A DNA stretch of 28,231 nucleotides from an uncultured Coprococcus sp. (GTDB lineage: Bacteria > Bacillota > Clostridia > Lachnospirales > Lachnospiraceae): assembly GCA_934247115.1 (NCBI GenBank), contig CAKQIY010000028.1:1-28231 (forward strand), given 5' to 3'. Within the stretch, counting starts at the first letter, position 1; the number at the start of each line of letters is the position of its first letter. The notes beneath the pieces are model-generated. The model did no database searches, was not told where the DNA came from, and saw nothing but the letters and a program-made list of their open reading frames with translations. Positions 7,299 to 15,182 of this stretch are shown here, piece after piece. The translations under genes and the position numbers were made by a program.

Positions 7299-8660
7299 AT
7301 GGACATTCCTGAGAGTGTGGATACACAGAAGAAGGCACAGGAGAATCATAGCAAAATGGCTGAGACTCCTGTGCCTTCTCTTATACTGTCACTTTCTGTA
7401 TCCACAATATTCACCATGCTGGTTGCAACCTCCTACAATATTGTAGACACTTATTTTGTCTCAGATCTTGGAGAAAGCAGTGTGGCCGCAGTGGGGATCA
7501 TGTTCTCTGTTATGGCATTGATACAGGCTGTGGGTTACACCTGGGGCATGGGAGCTGGAAGTGAGATAGCTAGACTCCTCGGTAAGCAGAAGAAGCGTGA
7601 GGCGGAGCAGACGCTTGCCACGGCGCTGGCAGGAGGAATACTGTCTGGTGCAGTCATGGCGGTTATATTTGCTGTGTTCAGGGACGAAGTGGTAAGACTT
7701 CTCGGGGCCACGGACACAAGTCTTGCTCCTGCTGGGCAGTATGGAATATATATCATGCTCGCGGCTCCGGTCATGTGCGGTGCCTATGTTCTGAACAATG
7801 TTCTGCGGGCTGAGGGGCAGCCGTATCTTGCCCTGCTGGGTATTCTGGCAGGAGGACTGTCAAATGCGCTATTTGACTATATATTGGTGAGAGTTCTCGG
7901 ACTTGGAATAGCCGGTGCAGGCATAGCAACCCTTGCCGGACAGGGGATAAGCCTTGTCATCATGTATATATGTGTCAGATCAAGGTGCAGCGTGGTAAGG
8001 CTGCATATATCGGACTTGTGGAGCTTCAGATATGGGATAAGAACAGTCAGGACAGGGCTGCCGTCATTCCTGAGGCAGGGGCTCATGTGCCTTGCAGCGG
8101 TCATGATCAGTAGAAGCTGCAGACAGTACGGAGATGGAGCCATGGCGGGAATCACGGTTGCAAATAAGATATTTGCGGTTATATTTGCCGTGCTGGTGGG
8201 CTATGGACAGGGTTTCGCCCCGGTGTGTGGGTTTGCCTATGGTGCAGGACTTGCATCCAGGGTCAGGACATCTCTGAGATTTACCATGATAACTGCGGTT
8301 ATTTTCATGTGTGCCATGGGTGCCGCGGCCTGGGTGTGGGCATCCGAGGTGGCCGGTGTATTCTTGCATGAAGGTGGCACTCAAGCTATGCAGCTTGCGG
8401 CGCTGTCTCTCCGTGCACATGCCATATCCATGCCGTTTGCGGCTGTGTGTCTGGTGACCGGAATGTACTATCAGGCTCTTGGAGCATATGGAAAAGCCAC
8501 CCTCATATCCGCCCTGCGGCAGGGAGTATGTTTTATACCATTGGTATTCATACTGCCGCGCATGTATGGCGTAGACGGGGTGGCTTCCGTTCAGGCCGCC
8601 GCCGATGTGCTGGCGGGTATTGTCTCGGCCTTCTATCTGTTATATACAAATGAAAAATAG
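7299..8660 (+). CDS. MATE family efflux transporter
   Basis: Predicted Na+ or H+ coupled multidrug/metabolite exporter. The 453-residue protein has about 12 hydrophobic segments in two homologous halves, with N-terminal VATSYNIVDTYFVSDLG and the following GIMF segment typical of MATE proteins. Start is uncertain: ATG 7299 gives the usual family length but has only a poor adjacent SD (CGGGA), so translation may depend on coupling to the patatin gene ending 31 bp upstream. In-frame alternatives lie inside the patatin gene. The last 28 bp overlap the 3' end of the opposite-strand sulfatase gene. Confidence 0.92.
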   Translation: MDIPESVDTQKKAQENHSKMAETPVPSLILSLSVSTIFTMLVATSYNIVDTYFVSDLGESSVAAVGIMFSVMALIQAVGYTWGMGAGSEIARLLGKQKKREAEQTLATALAGGILSGAVMAVIFAVFRDEVVRLLGATDTSLAPAGQYGIYIMLAAPVMCGAYVLNNVLRAEGQPYLALLGILAGGLSNALFDYILVRVLGLGIAGAGIATLAGQGISLVIMYICVRSRCSVVRLHISDLWSFRYGIRTVRTGLPSFLRQGLMCLAAVMISRSCRQYGDGAMAGITVANKIFAVIFAVLVGYGQGFAPVCGFAYGAGLASRVRTSLRFTMITAVIFMCAMGAAAWVWASEVAGVFLHEGGTQAMQLAALSLRAHAISMPFAAVCLVTGMYYQALGAYGKATLISALRQGVCFIPLVFILPRMYGVDGVASVQAAADVLAGIVSAFYLLYTNEK

Positions 8661-10738
8661 TCCGTGTTTATCATCTCGTCCGATATGTACAGACGATTCT
8701 CAACCTCCTCAATCATCTGATCCACATATCCATCTGGGATCTGTGATTCAGGGACGAAGTATGAGGTCTCTCCTGTGCTGGCGTCATATCTGACCTTGTC
8801 GGTCATGAAGCTCTGGTCTGCGAAGATCACAAGCTCATCGGAGTCGGACAAAATGTTGCGGCCCGCCAGAAGTCTTGAGTCAAAGTCGGCTCCTAGAAGA
8901 TTTAGTACAGTTGGAAGTATGTCCACACTTGAGCAGAGCTTGTCGACAACTACAGGCTTCTCCATGGATGAGCTCCATATGCCAAACTGGTTGCGGTGAA
9001 GTTCAAAGTCATCACTCTCTATGTCCTTGCCCGCAAGCTCGTTGTAGGTGCCGTCACTGAGTCCGTAAGGATAGTGGTCAGGTGCTACGATGAACAGAGT
9101 GTTGTCCAGCTTGCCAGCTTCATCCAGCTTGTCCATCAGGAATTTCAGGGCCTTGTCCAGCTCCATCTGTGCCGCTACGTATGCGATAGCCTCATCCGAA
9201 TAGCCCTCTCCCCCGAGTGTGGCTTCTGCATCCTCCCTGTTGATGAGACACAGATACTGATTCTCATAGTTATATGGAAGATGGCCGGAAAAGCTCATAA
9301 AATACATGTTAAATTTGTCATCCTGAATGAAATCCCCATATACAGCCTCCATACATTCGAGATCGGAATACATAACGTGGTCAGGAATATCCAGTCCTGC
9401 GCCGATGGCCTTGAATGTGGTGTAGCCCATATTTGGATGAGTCCTTGTTCTGTCGTAGTATGTGGCATCAAAGTCGTGGTAGCCGTAGCTCTTGTAGCCC
9501 TGTGCGTTCAGAACGTTGCCGAGGGCGTATGGCTGATAGGTGTCCGCGGATGCCTCAAAGCTCCATTTGGAGGATGCCGGATACTGGCTGAGGCAGTTGG
9601 TATATTCGCCGTCTATGGTGCTGTGATACCACAGTGGGTTGTAGAAGTTAGTAAATTCAAAGCCTTCGTGATAAATCTTGTACAGTGTCGGTGTGGCCTC
9701 CCTGGATATTCCATATGTACTGAGACTTTCAGCGGTGACAAATACCACATTGTACCCCTCGAACATGCCGGTGTATTCGTCCGTGTAAGTTGGCTGTACT
9801 CCCGAGAAATATGCCGTCAGGCTCTTAAGCTCCTCGTCATCTGTCTGATTGTACAGACTTTGGAAATCTATGCTTTCATCGATCTGCGGAACATATACAG
9901 GCTCGTCGGCCTGGGTTGATCCTGCCGCCTGATCTGAGCCGCCGGTCTGAGAAGCTGATGAAAAATCTGTCTCGTCCGCAGATGCGGCATTGATATCTGA
10001 TGCGGCAGTCTGTGCATCTGACTGATTATCTCCAATATCTGCAAGCTCAAATGTCTTGCTCTGGCTGCTCTGAGTCACCATGGTCACGCAGTCTCTTCCC
10101 GTGGTGACCATGACTCCAAGCTTGTTCATGGACAGTTCAAGTACATAGCGTCCGTGGAACAGCGCATATGGAGTGTAGGCCGCAGTCCCGTGCACTGCCA
10201 GAATACAGATGGCAAGTACCCATGCAGCTGCGGAGATGCCCAGCTGCACCAGCACTGCCTTGAGCACACCAGGCTTCTGCCCGATGCGGCATCTGCCAAA
10301 TGAAAACCAGAACCTGTTCATGACGATCAGGCATATAAGTGGCAGCAGGAACAGCACTATGATATACCAGTTGGACTTCAATGCTGAGAAAAGTACAGTC
10401 CTGAAATTCATGGCATCCTGGGCACCGCCGATGGACACCAGACTTAAAAATGTTCTGAATATCTTATAGTATACAAATTGTGCAATATAGTAGATCGTAA
10501 ATATACCCCACAGCAGGTAGGCTATGGCTGCATTTGCATATCTGTGCCAGAAGGAGGTCAGTGCTGACAGGGTAAGGCCGCATGCCAGTGCAAATGTCAG
10601 GGGATGTAGTATGCTGCTGCCCGCAGAGCGGTAAATTGCAATATGGAACAAAAGCTCCATGTATATGAATGCCAGTGGAAAGAATATGGAGCGCCACAGC
10701 ATGCCGCTGTGTCTGTTTGGGGTGTTATCCTGTTTCAT
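8633..10738 (-). CDS. LTA synthase-family membrane sulfatase / phosphoglycerol transferase
   Basis: Alkaline-phosphatase-fold enzyme, likely acting outside the membrane on glycerophosphate-type polymers or lipids. The 701-residue protein has five transmembrane segments (about 16-37, 45-64, 70-93, 122-141, 160-182), a low-complexity S/A/D/T/Q linker (about 230-282) and a sulfatase domain from about 328. Visible candidates for metal or catalytic residues are E337 in FVTAES, T380 in DGEYTN (position of the LtaS nucleophile), H486 in FSGHLPY and D554-H555 in APDHYP. The SD AAGGAG overlaps the stop of the upstream HAD gene. Precise substrate is unresolved. The 3' end overlaps the MATE gene tail to tail. 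Confidence 0.9.
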   Translation of the reverse strand: MKQDNTPNRHSGMLWRSIFFPLAFIYMELLFHIAIYRSAGSSILHPLTFALACGLTLSALTSFWHRYANAAIAYLLWGIFTIYYIAQFVYYKIFRTFLSLVSIGGAQDAMNFRTVLFSALKSNWYIIVLFLLPLICLIVMNRFWFSFGRCRIGQKPGVLKAVLVQLGISAAAWVLAICILAVHGTAAYTPYALFHGRYVLELSMNKLGVMVTTGRDCVTMVTQSSQSKTFELADIGDNQSDAQTAASDINAASADETDFSSASQTGGSDQAAGSTQADEPVYVPQIDESIDFQSLYNQTDDEELKSLTAYFSGVQPTYTDEYTGMFEGYNVVFVTAESLSTYGISREATPTLYKIYHEGFEFTNFYNPLWYHSTIDGEYTNCLSQYPASSKWSFEASADTYQPYALGNVLNAQGYKSYGYHDFDATYYDRTRTHPNMGYTTFKAIGAGLDIPDHVMYSDLECMEAVYGDFIQDDKFNMYFMSFSGHLPYNYENQYLCLINREDAEATLGGEGYSDEAIAYVAAQMELDKALKFLMDKLDEAGKLDNTLFIVAPDHYPYGLSDGTYNELAGKDIESDDFELHRNQFGIWSSSMEKPVVVDKLCSSVDILPTVLNLLGADFDSRLLAGRNILSDSDELVIFADQSFMTDKVRYDASTGETSYFVPESQIPDGYVDQMIEEVENRLYISDEMINTDYFSFVYNR

Positions 10739-10749
10739 CCGGTTTCTCC

Positions 10750-11352
10750 TTATTCCTGTGCAAGTATGTCGTCGAGAGTCTTCCTTACTCCTATAGGATC
10801 TGTGACCAGAAGTGTATGGAAGCCAAGCTTTGAGGCGGCATCAAGATTCGCCTGTCTGTCATCGAGGAAAATGGATTCCTCAGGGACAAGGTTATATTTG
10901 CTGCAGAGATGCTCATAGATGGCGGCGTCTGGCTTGGTCACGTGGTATTCATAGGAGACCACTCTTCCGTCCGTGTAAGGCAGGAAGTGGAATCTAGGCG
11001 TGTGAAGTGCGAACAGTCTTCTTGGGTAGTTGGACAGGAGATAGATGTTGCAGCCCCTGTCCTTGAGATCCTTGAGCCACATGTCGGCTCCCGGGAACAT
11101 GTCCACCACTTCATCGAGATTGTTCATGAACAGGTCTATGTAGCTGCTGCATTCCGGGCTGAGTTCCTTGAATCGCTCGATGAGCTCTGACTCAGGTATA
11201 TCATCCAGGTCAAAATGATTCCACATAGGGTGATTGATCATGTTGTGATCAAGGGTATCTATCACGTCCGCTGGTATGCCGAGCTTCTCCATGGTACTTT
11301 TCCAGTGGAAATCTATGAGGACCATGCCAATATCAAAAATTATATTTTTCAT
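10750..11352 (-). CDS. HAD-superfamily hydrolase (YihX / sugar-phosphatase-like)
   Basis: Soluble 200-residue phosphatase of HAD subfamily IA. Motif I is FDIGMVLID with nucleophile D7 and, as in the YihX group, glycine in place of the usual second aspartate two positions on. Motif II serine is S107 in LLSN, motif III lysine K140 in TKPD, motif IV D164-D165 in FLDD. YihX acts on alpha-glucose 1-phosphate, but the substrate here is inferred only. It is the first gene of a two-gene minus-strand operon; the sulfatase starts 11 bp after its stop. An AAAGGA site precedes its ATG at 11352. Confidence 0.9.
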   Translation of the reverse strand: MKNIIFDIGMVLIDFHWKSTMEKLGIPADVIDTLDHNMINHPMWNHFDLDDIPESELIERFKELSPECSSYIDLFMNNLDEVVDMFPGADMWLKDLKDRGCNIYLLSNYPRRLFALHTPRFHFLPYTDGRVVSYEYHVTKPDAAIYEHLCSKYNLVPEESIFLDDRQANLDAASKLGFHTLLVTDPIGVRKTLDDILAQE

Positions 11353-11483
11353 AGGTATATTCCTTTCGTGTCGTATGCTGCCGTATAAGCGCAGATTATG
11401 TCGTCACAGAAATTTTAACTCATAATAGGACAAAAATATACCCAAATATTTGCGGAAATGGTGACAAATACCTAATATGCTTG

Positions 11484-11513
11484 TTTACAGTTTTCTGGTC
11501 ACAGTGTTACAAT
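11484..11513 (+). promoter_or_regulatory. Sigma-A promoter of the exonuclease gene
   Basis: TTTACA (11484-11489), an 18-bp spacer and TACAAT (11508-11513), each hexamer 5/6 to consensus. The predicted start lies about 25 bp before the ATG at 11548, just before the AAGGGG SD at 11531. It sits in the 195-bp divergent region shared with the minus-strand HAD gene; I see no equally clear promoter for that strand. Confidence 0.65.
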
Positions 11514-11547
11514 AATTAAATCGGCAATGTAAGGGGAAATACAGTGT

Positions 11548-12198
11548 ATGATATACGTATTTGTGGACTTTGAAATGAATATGATAGATTCAGAGTATAA
11601 GAAGGAAAAGAAAATATGTAAGAGCGAGATCATAGAGATCGGTGCGGTTAAACTGGATGAAGATTATAATGAGATAGATTCGTTTAAGAGTTATGTGAAG
11701 CCGGCATATGGAACCATGGCTTCGCGTATAATAAAGCTCACAGGAATAACAGATGATATGGTGGAGGATGCTCCTTCATATGCCATTGCCATGGGGAGCT
11801 TTATAGAGTGGTGTGCCGATGCCGATGTGATATACGCATGGAGTGAGAATGACCTGAGACAGCTCCGCAAGGAGGCCAGATTGAAGGAATACACGCACCC
11901 CAGGCTGGAAAGTATCATATCAAGGTGGAAGGATTTTCAGAAGGAATATGCCAAGCTCATAGGAACGTCAAGAAGGATATCACTGTCGGACGCTGTGTTT
12001 TATCTGGGAGAAAACTTTCAGGGGGCAGAGCATGATGCCCTGTGGGATGCCAGGAATACCGCTGAGGTGTTCAAGCTCTCAAAGGATGAGGAGAATTTTT
12101 TCAGGATCATGGCTCCGGTCATCGATGTGTACAAGCCCAAGAAGAATCTGACATATTCCCTGTCCGAGGCATTTGGAGATATACATCTGGATGAATAG
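11548..12198 (+). CDS. DEDDh 3'-5' exonuclease (DnaQ-like / KapD-ERI1-like)
   Basis: Predicted metal-dependent exonuclease on DNA or RNA. The 216-residue protein keeps all five DEDDh residues: D7 and E9 in VDFE, D102 in ENDLRQL, H162 and D167 in EHDALWDARNTAE. There is no polymerase domain or other fusion, so it is a stand-alone exonuclease; KapD or ERI1-like is the closest group by feel. ATG 11548 follows AAGGGG (11531-11536). The next gene starts 48 bp downstream, so these may be cotranscribed. Substrate not known. Confidence 0.88.
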   Translation: MIYVFVDFEMNMIDSEYKKEKKICKSEIIEIGAVKLDEDYNEIDSFKSYVKPAYGTMASRIIKLTGITDDMVEDAPSYAIAMGSFIEWCADADVIYAWSENDLRQLRKEARLKEYTHPRLESIISRWKDFQKEYAKLIGTSRRISLSDAVFYLGENFQGAEHDALWDARNTAEVFKLSKDEENFFRIMAPVIDVYKPKKNLTYSLSEAFGDIHLDE

Positions 12199-12246
12199 AG
12201 ATAATTTCTGATTACATATAATAATTCGATTTTTTAGGAGGATTTC

Positions 12247-13596
12247 ATGAACTGGAATAAGAGGGATACGGTGAGAATAGCGCTTATATTGTGCGGTGTG
12301 GTGCTGTTTGCATATGTACTGTTTAATTATGATAAGGTGTCAAGCATGTTCAGCTGGCTCATCAATATACTCATGCCATTTGTCATAGGTTTTGCCATAG
12401 CATTTGTGGTGAATGTACCTATGAAAGGACTTGAAAAGGTATTGTTTAAGAATAAAGACAGCAGACTGTACAGGTTCAGGAGACCAGTGTGCCTCATACT
12501 GTCGTTCCTGTGCATAATAGCTGTTCTCACATTTGCAATAACTATGATCATACCTGAGATGTCCAAGACTATAACTATGTTTGCAGAGAAGCTGCCATCG
12601 GCCATGGATGATATACAGAGGAAGGCGATCAAGCTGATGAAGGATCAGCCGGAGATAGTGGATAAGATAAAGAGTATCAATATTAATTGGGATGCACTTA
12701 TATCAAATGTGGTTGGTATTGTGAAGAACGGCGGCAGCAGTGTATTGTCTTCCACGTTCTCCATCGCCAGCAGTGTGGTAGGTGCCGTGGTCGATGTTCT
12801 GGTGGGATTGTTCTTTGCATGCTACATACTGGCTCAGAAGGAGACTCTGGAGAAGCAGGTAAAGGGTGTACTGTATGCGGTGTTCAGGGAAGAAAAGGCG
12901 GACCGATTCATTCAGACTTGTGTTCTTGCGGATAAGACCTTCTCCAAGTTCATCTCAGGTCAGTGCCTTGAGGCGTGCATACTTGGACTTATGTTTTTTA
13001 TTACGATGACCATATTCCGTATTCCGTATGCGCTTACGGTCAGCATCATCATAGCAGTATTTGCACTGATCCCGGTTGTTGGAGCATTTGTCGGATGTTT
13101 TGCCGGAACGATTATGATCCTGGTGGAGGATCCGAAGCGTGCCATAGTGTTTCTGATTATATTTGTCGTGCTGCAGCAGATAGAGGGTAACTTCATATAT
13201 CCTCATGTTGTTGGTGGTTCTGTGGGTCTCCCATCTATATGGGTACTTGTGGCGGTCATGCTTGGAGGTGATCTGTTGGGCATTCTGGGTATGCTCATAT
13301 TTGTACCGCTTTTCTCCGTCCTGTATGCGATGTCTGAAGAATATGTGGTTAAGAGACTCAGAGACAAGGGCATATCGTGGAGGAAATATAATCTGGCATG
13401 TAATATCCCCGAGGGGCGATGGAATGGAAGGCTGGATGAGGAATGTGCGTCTGATGTCAGTAAGGTGGATGCCGGACAGACCGGGACGAATGAGTCAAAT
13501 GCACCGGGCAGTACAGTCGGAAGCGGCAATTCTGGAAGAAACAACACAAGCAGAAACAGTAACAGAAATAAAAACTACAAGAAGAGAAAAAAATAA
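12247..13596 (+). CDS. AI-2E family transporter (UPF0118 permease)
   Basis: Integral membrane protein of the family that includes TqsA and YdbI-like exporters and some Na+(Li+)/H+ antiporters; transport substrate is not predictable. The 449-residue protein has about eight hydrophobic segments: two near the N-terminus, a long soluble insertion (about 100-165), then the conserved GLFFACYILA, ALIPVVGAF, QQIEGNFIYPHVVG and GILGMLIFVPLFSVLY blocks. The cytoplasmic C-terminal tail of about 50 residues is low-complexity, N/S/G-rich and ends KNYKKRKK. The SD AGGAGG (12235-12240) is ideal. A hairpin spans its stop codon (13595-13641). Confidence 0.92.
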   Translation: MNWNKRDTVRIALILCGVVLFAYVLFNYDKVSSMFSWLINILMPFVIGFAIAFVVNVPMKGLEKVLFKNKDSRLYRFRRPVCLILSFLCIIAVLTFAITMIIPEMSKTITMFAEKLPSAMDDIQRKAIKLMKDQPEIVDKIKSININWDALISNVVGIVKNGGSSVLSSTFSIASSVVGAVVDVLVGLFFACYILAQKETLEKQVKGVLYAVFREEKADRFIQTCVLADKTFSKFISGQCLEACILGLMFFITMTIFRIPYALTVSIIIAVFALIPVVGAFVGCFAGTIMILVEDPKRAIVFLIIFVVLQQIEGNFIYPHVVGGSVGLPSIWVLVAVMLGGDLLGILGMLIFVPLFSVLYAMSEEYVVKRLRDKGISWRKYNLACNIPEGRWNGRLDEECASDVSKVDAGQTGTNESNAPGSTVGSGNSGRNNTSRNSNRNKNYKKRKK

Positions 13597-13641
13597 CGGC
13601 GTATATATGGCATCATCTGTGTGGTGATACATATAGCCGTT
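13595..13641 (+). promoter_or_regulatory. Interrupted hairpin between the AI-2E gene stop and the AAA ATPase gene SD
   Basis: AACGGC (13595-13600) pairs with GCCGTT (13636-13641), then TATATG with CATATA and ATCA with TGAT after small bulges, about 16 pairs in all. No T-run follows; the AAAGAAGG SD of the next gene begins 5 nt later. It may be a processing or stability element in a bicistronic mRNA rather than a terminator. Confidence 0.45.
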
Positions 13642-13660
13642 CAGAAAGAAGGATATACAC

Positions 13661-14965
13661 ATGTACAGAGACATAGCGAAATTGGTTTTATACAGAGATC
13701 TTGGTGAGGACAGCATACTTATGAAGCTGTCTGGAATATTTGAGGATTTTGATCTCAAGAGGTGTGAGAATGCGGAGCTGTGTGCCCGCATATACGATCA
13801 GATCAAGAGACTTCTGGATCTTGCTACCAGCTATGGATTCGATAAGAATCTGTGGCACAACTATCTTGCATTTATACTCATCACCAATGAGAACTCATTC
13901 AGTATAACAAGTGAGAAGGTAGGAGCAAATGACGGAACCGTTAATTATTTCGCCAAGAATGATTTCAGGATATTCAAGAAGCTGTTCGACTTTGATTTCT
14001 CAGAGATAGAGAGCGCACTTGGAATAGATTGTTTCTCAACCATCAACAACTATAGGTCCATAGGCAAGAAGGAGAGAATGTACAACAAGAATGTCAGCGA
14101 GAAGGTTCAGGCTGTCAGCAATGCGATAGAGGAGGCTGAGAACGAGGACCAGATATTTGACATAGTGACATCATTCTACAAGGCATATGGTGTTGGTATG
14201 TTCGGTCTCAACAAAGCGTTCAGGATCACCCGTGAGCACGGAGATCTGGAGTTTGTACCTATCAATAACACTGAGGATGTCACGCTGGATGACCTCATCG
14301 GATATGAGATCCAGAAGAAGAAGATCGTGGACAACACTGAGGCATTTGTGGAGGGCCGCAAGGCAAACAATGCACTTCTCTTTGGTGACAGTGGAACAGG
14401 AAAGTCAACCACGATTAAGGCTATCATCAACGAGTACTATGACAGAGGACTTCGTATGATAGAGATATACAAACATCAGTTCCAGGATCTGTCGCAGGTC
14501 ATATCACTTATCAAGAACAGAAATTACAGGTTTATCATATACATGGATGACCTTTCATTTGAGGAGTTTGAGATCGAGTACAAGTACCTCAAGGCTGTCA
14601 TCGAGGGTGGACTTGAGATCAGACCTGACAATGTGCTTATCTATGCCACATCCAACCGTCGTCATCTCATAAAGGAGACATGGAACGACAGGAATGATAT
14701 GGAGAATAACAATGGTATTCACAGAAGTGATACCATTCAGGAGAAGCTGTCACTGGTCAACAGATTTGGTGTCACGATAAGCTACAGCGCGCCTTCACAG
14801 AAGGAATACTTTGAGATCGTCAAGGGACTTGCTGAGAAGGAGCACATCACTATGGACGAGAAGGAGCTCTGCGCAGAGGCAAACAAGTGGGAGCTTGCAC
14901 ATGGCGGCATAAGCGGACGTACTGCACAGCAGTTTATCAACTACCTTAAGGGGCAGGGATTGTAA
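13661..14965 (+). CDS. DUF815-type AAA ATPase
   Basis: AAA+ family ATPase of unassigned function. The 434-residue protein has an N-terminal helical region (1-200) that I do not recognise, then an ATPase domain: Walker A GDSGTGKS (242-249), Walker B IIYMDD (about 292-297), sensor-1 ATSNRRHL (329-336) and a C-terminal helical lid. DUF815 proteins are widespread in bacteria; no biochemical role is firmly established to my knowledge. The SD AAAGAAGG gives a good start at 13661. It follows the AI-2E permease by 64 bp, and a promoter for the next group starts just after its stop, so it probably ends this transcript. Confidence 0.85.
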   Translation: MYRDIAKLVLYRDLGEDSILMKLSGIFEDFDLKRCENAELCARIYDQIKRLLDLATSYGFDKNLWHNYLAFILITNENSFSITSEKVGANDGTVNYFAKNDFRIFKKLFDFDFSEIESALGIDCFSTINNYRSIGKKERMYNKNVSEKVQAVSNAIEEAENEDQIFDIVTSFYKAYGVGMFGLNKAFRITREHGDLEFVPINNTEDVTLDDLIGYEIQKKKIVDNTEAFVEGRKANNALLFGDSGTGKSTTIKAIINEYYDRGLRMIEIYKHQFQDLSQVISLIKNRNYRFIIYMDDLSFEEFEIEYKYLKAVIEGGLEIRPDNVLIYATSNRRHLIKETWNDRNDMENNNGIHRSDTIQEKLSLVNRFGVTISYSAPSQKEYFEIVKGLAEKEHITMDEKELCAEANKWELAHGGISGRTAQQFINYLKGQGL

Positions 14966-14971
14966 AAGATA

Positions 14972-15000
14972 TTGAACTATAATATATATTTTGTTATTAT
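14972..15000 (+). promoter_or_regulatory. Candidate promoter for the microprotein-AIR synthase-trmL group
   Basis: TTGAAC (14972-14977), 17-bp spacer, TATTAT (14995-15000): 4/6 and 5/6 matches in a markedly AT-rich stretch just after the AAA ATPase gene. An overlapping alternative is TTGTTA (14991) with TAGAGT (15014). Either would start transcription 20-40 bp before the small ORF at 15048. Confidence 0.5.
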
Positions 15001-15047
15001 TAAGTTAATTTTGTAGAGTAAGATACTTTGATAAGGAGTGTGGGAAG

Positions 15048-15152
15048 ATGATAGATCTCAGCAGCAAGAAGGGTAAGACTTTGATATCGAGAATCATCGT
15101 TGTGATTCTGTGTATCGCTATGGTTGTTACACTTTTAGTTTCAGCATTCTAA
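15048..15152 (+). CDS. 34-residue single-pass membrane microprotein
   Basis: ATG 15048 has AAGGAG at 15033-15038 (9-nt spacer) and a second GGGAAG closer in. The 34 codons encode a short basic N-terminus (MIDLSSKKGKTLISR) followed by an uninterrupted hydrophobic helix of about 18 residues ending VSAF, then TAA. SD, codon usage and membrane topology all argue for a real gene too short for usual callers. The layout (K-rich tip, one helix) resembles small Firmicutes membrane proteins such as Prli42 and DUF4044, but that is analogy only. It sits between the AAA ATPase gene and an AIR-synthase-like gene starting 30 bp later. Confidence 0.7.
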   Translation: MIDLSSKKGKTLISRIIVVILCIAMVVTLLVSAF

Positions 15153-15182
15153 TAGGAAAACAGGTCGAATTGGAGAGTAGAT

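Noticed and set aside
8996..9919. 307-residue open frame on the plus strand
   Set aside because: Antisense of the sulfatase gene, whose catalytic residues are clear. Composition (V/C/I-rich) is that of a reverse-complement shadow.
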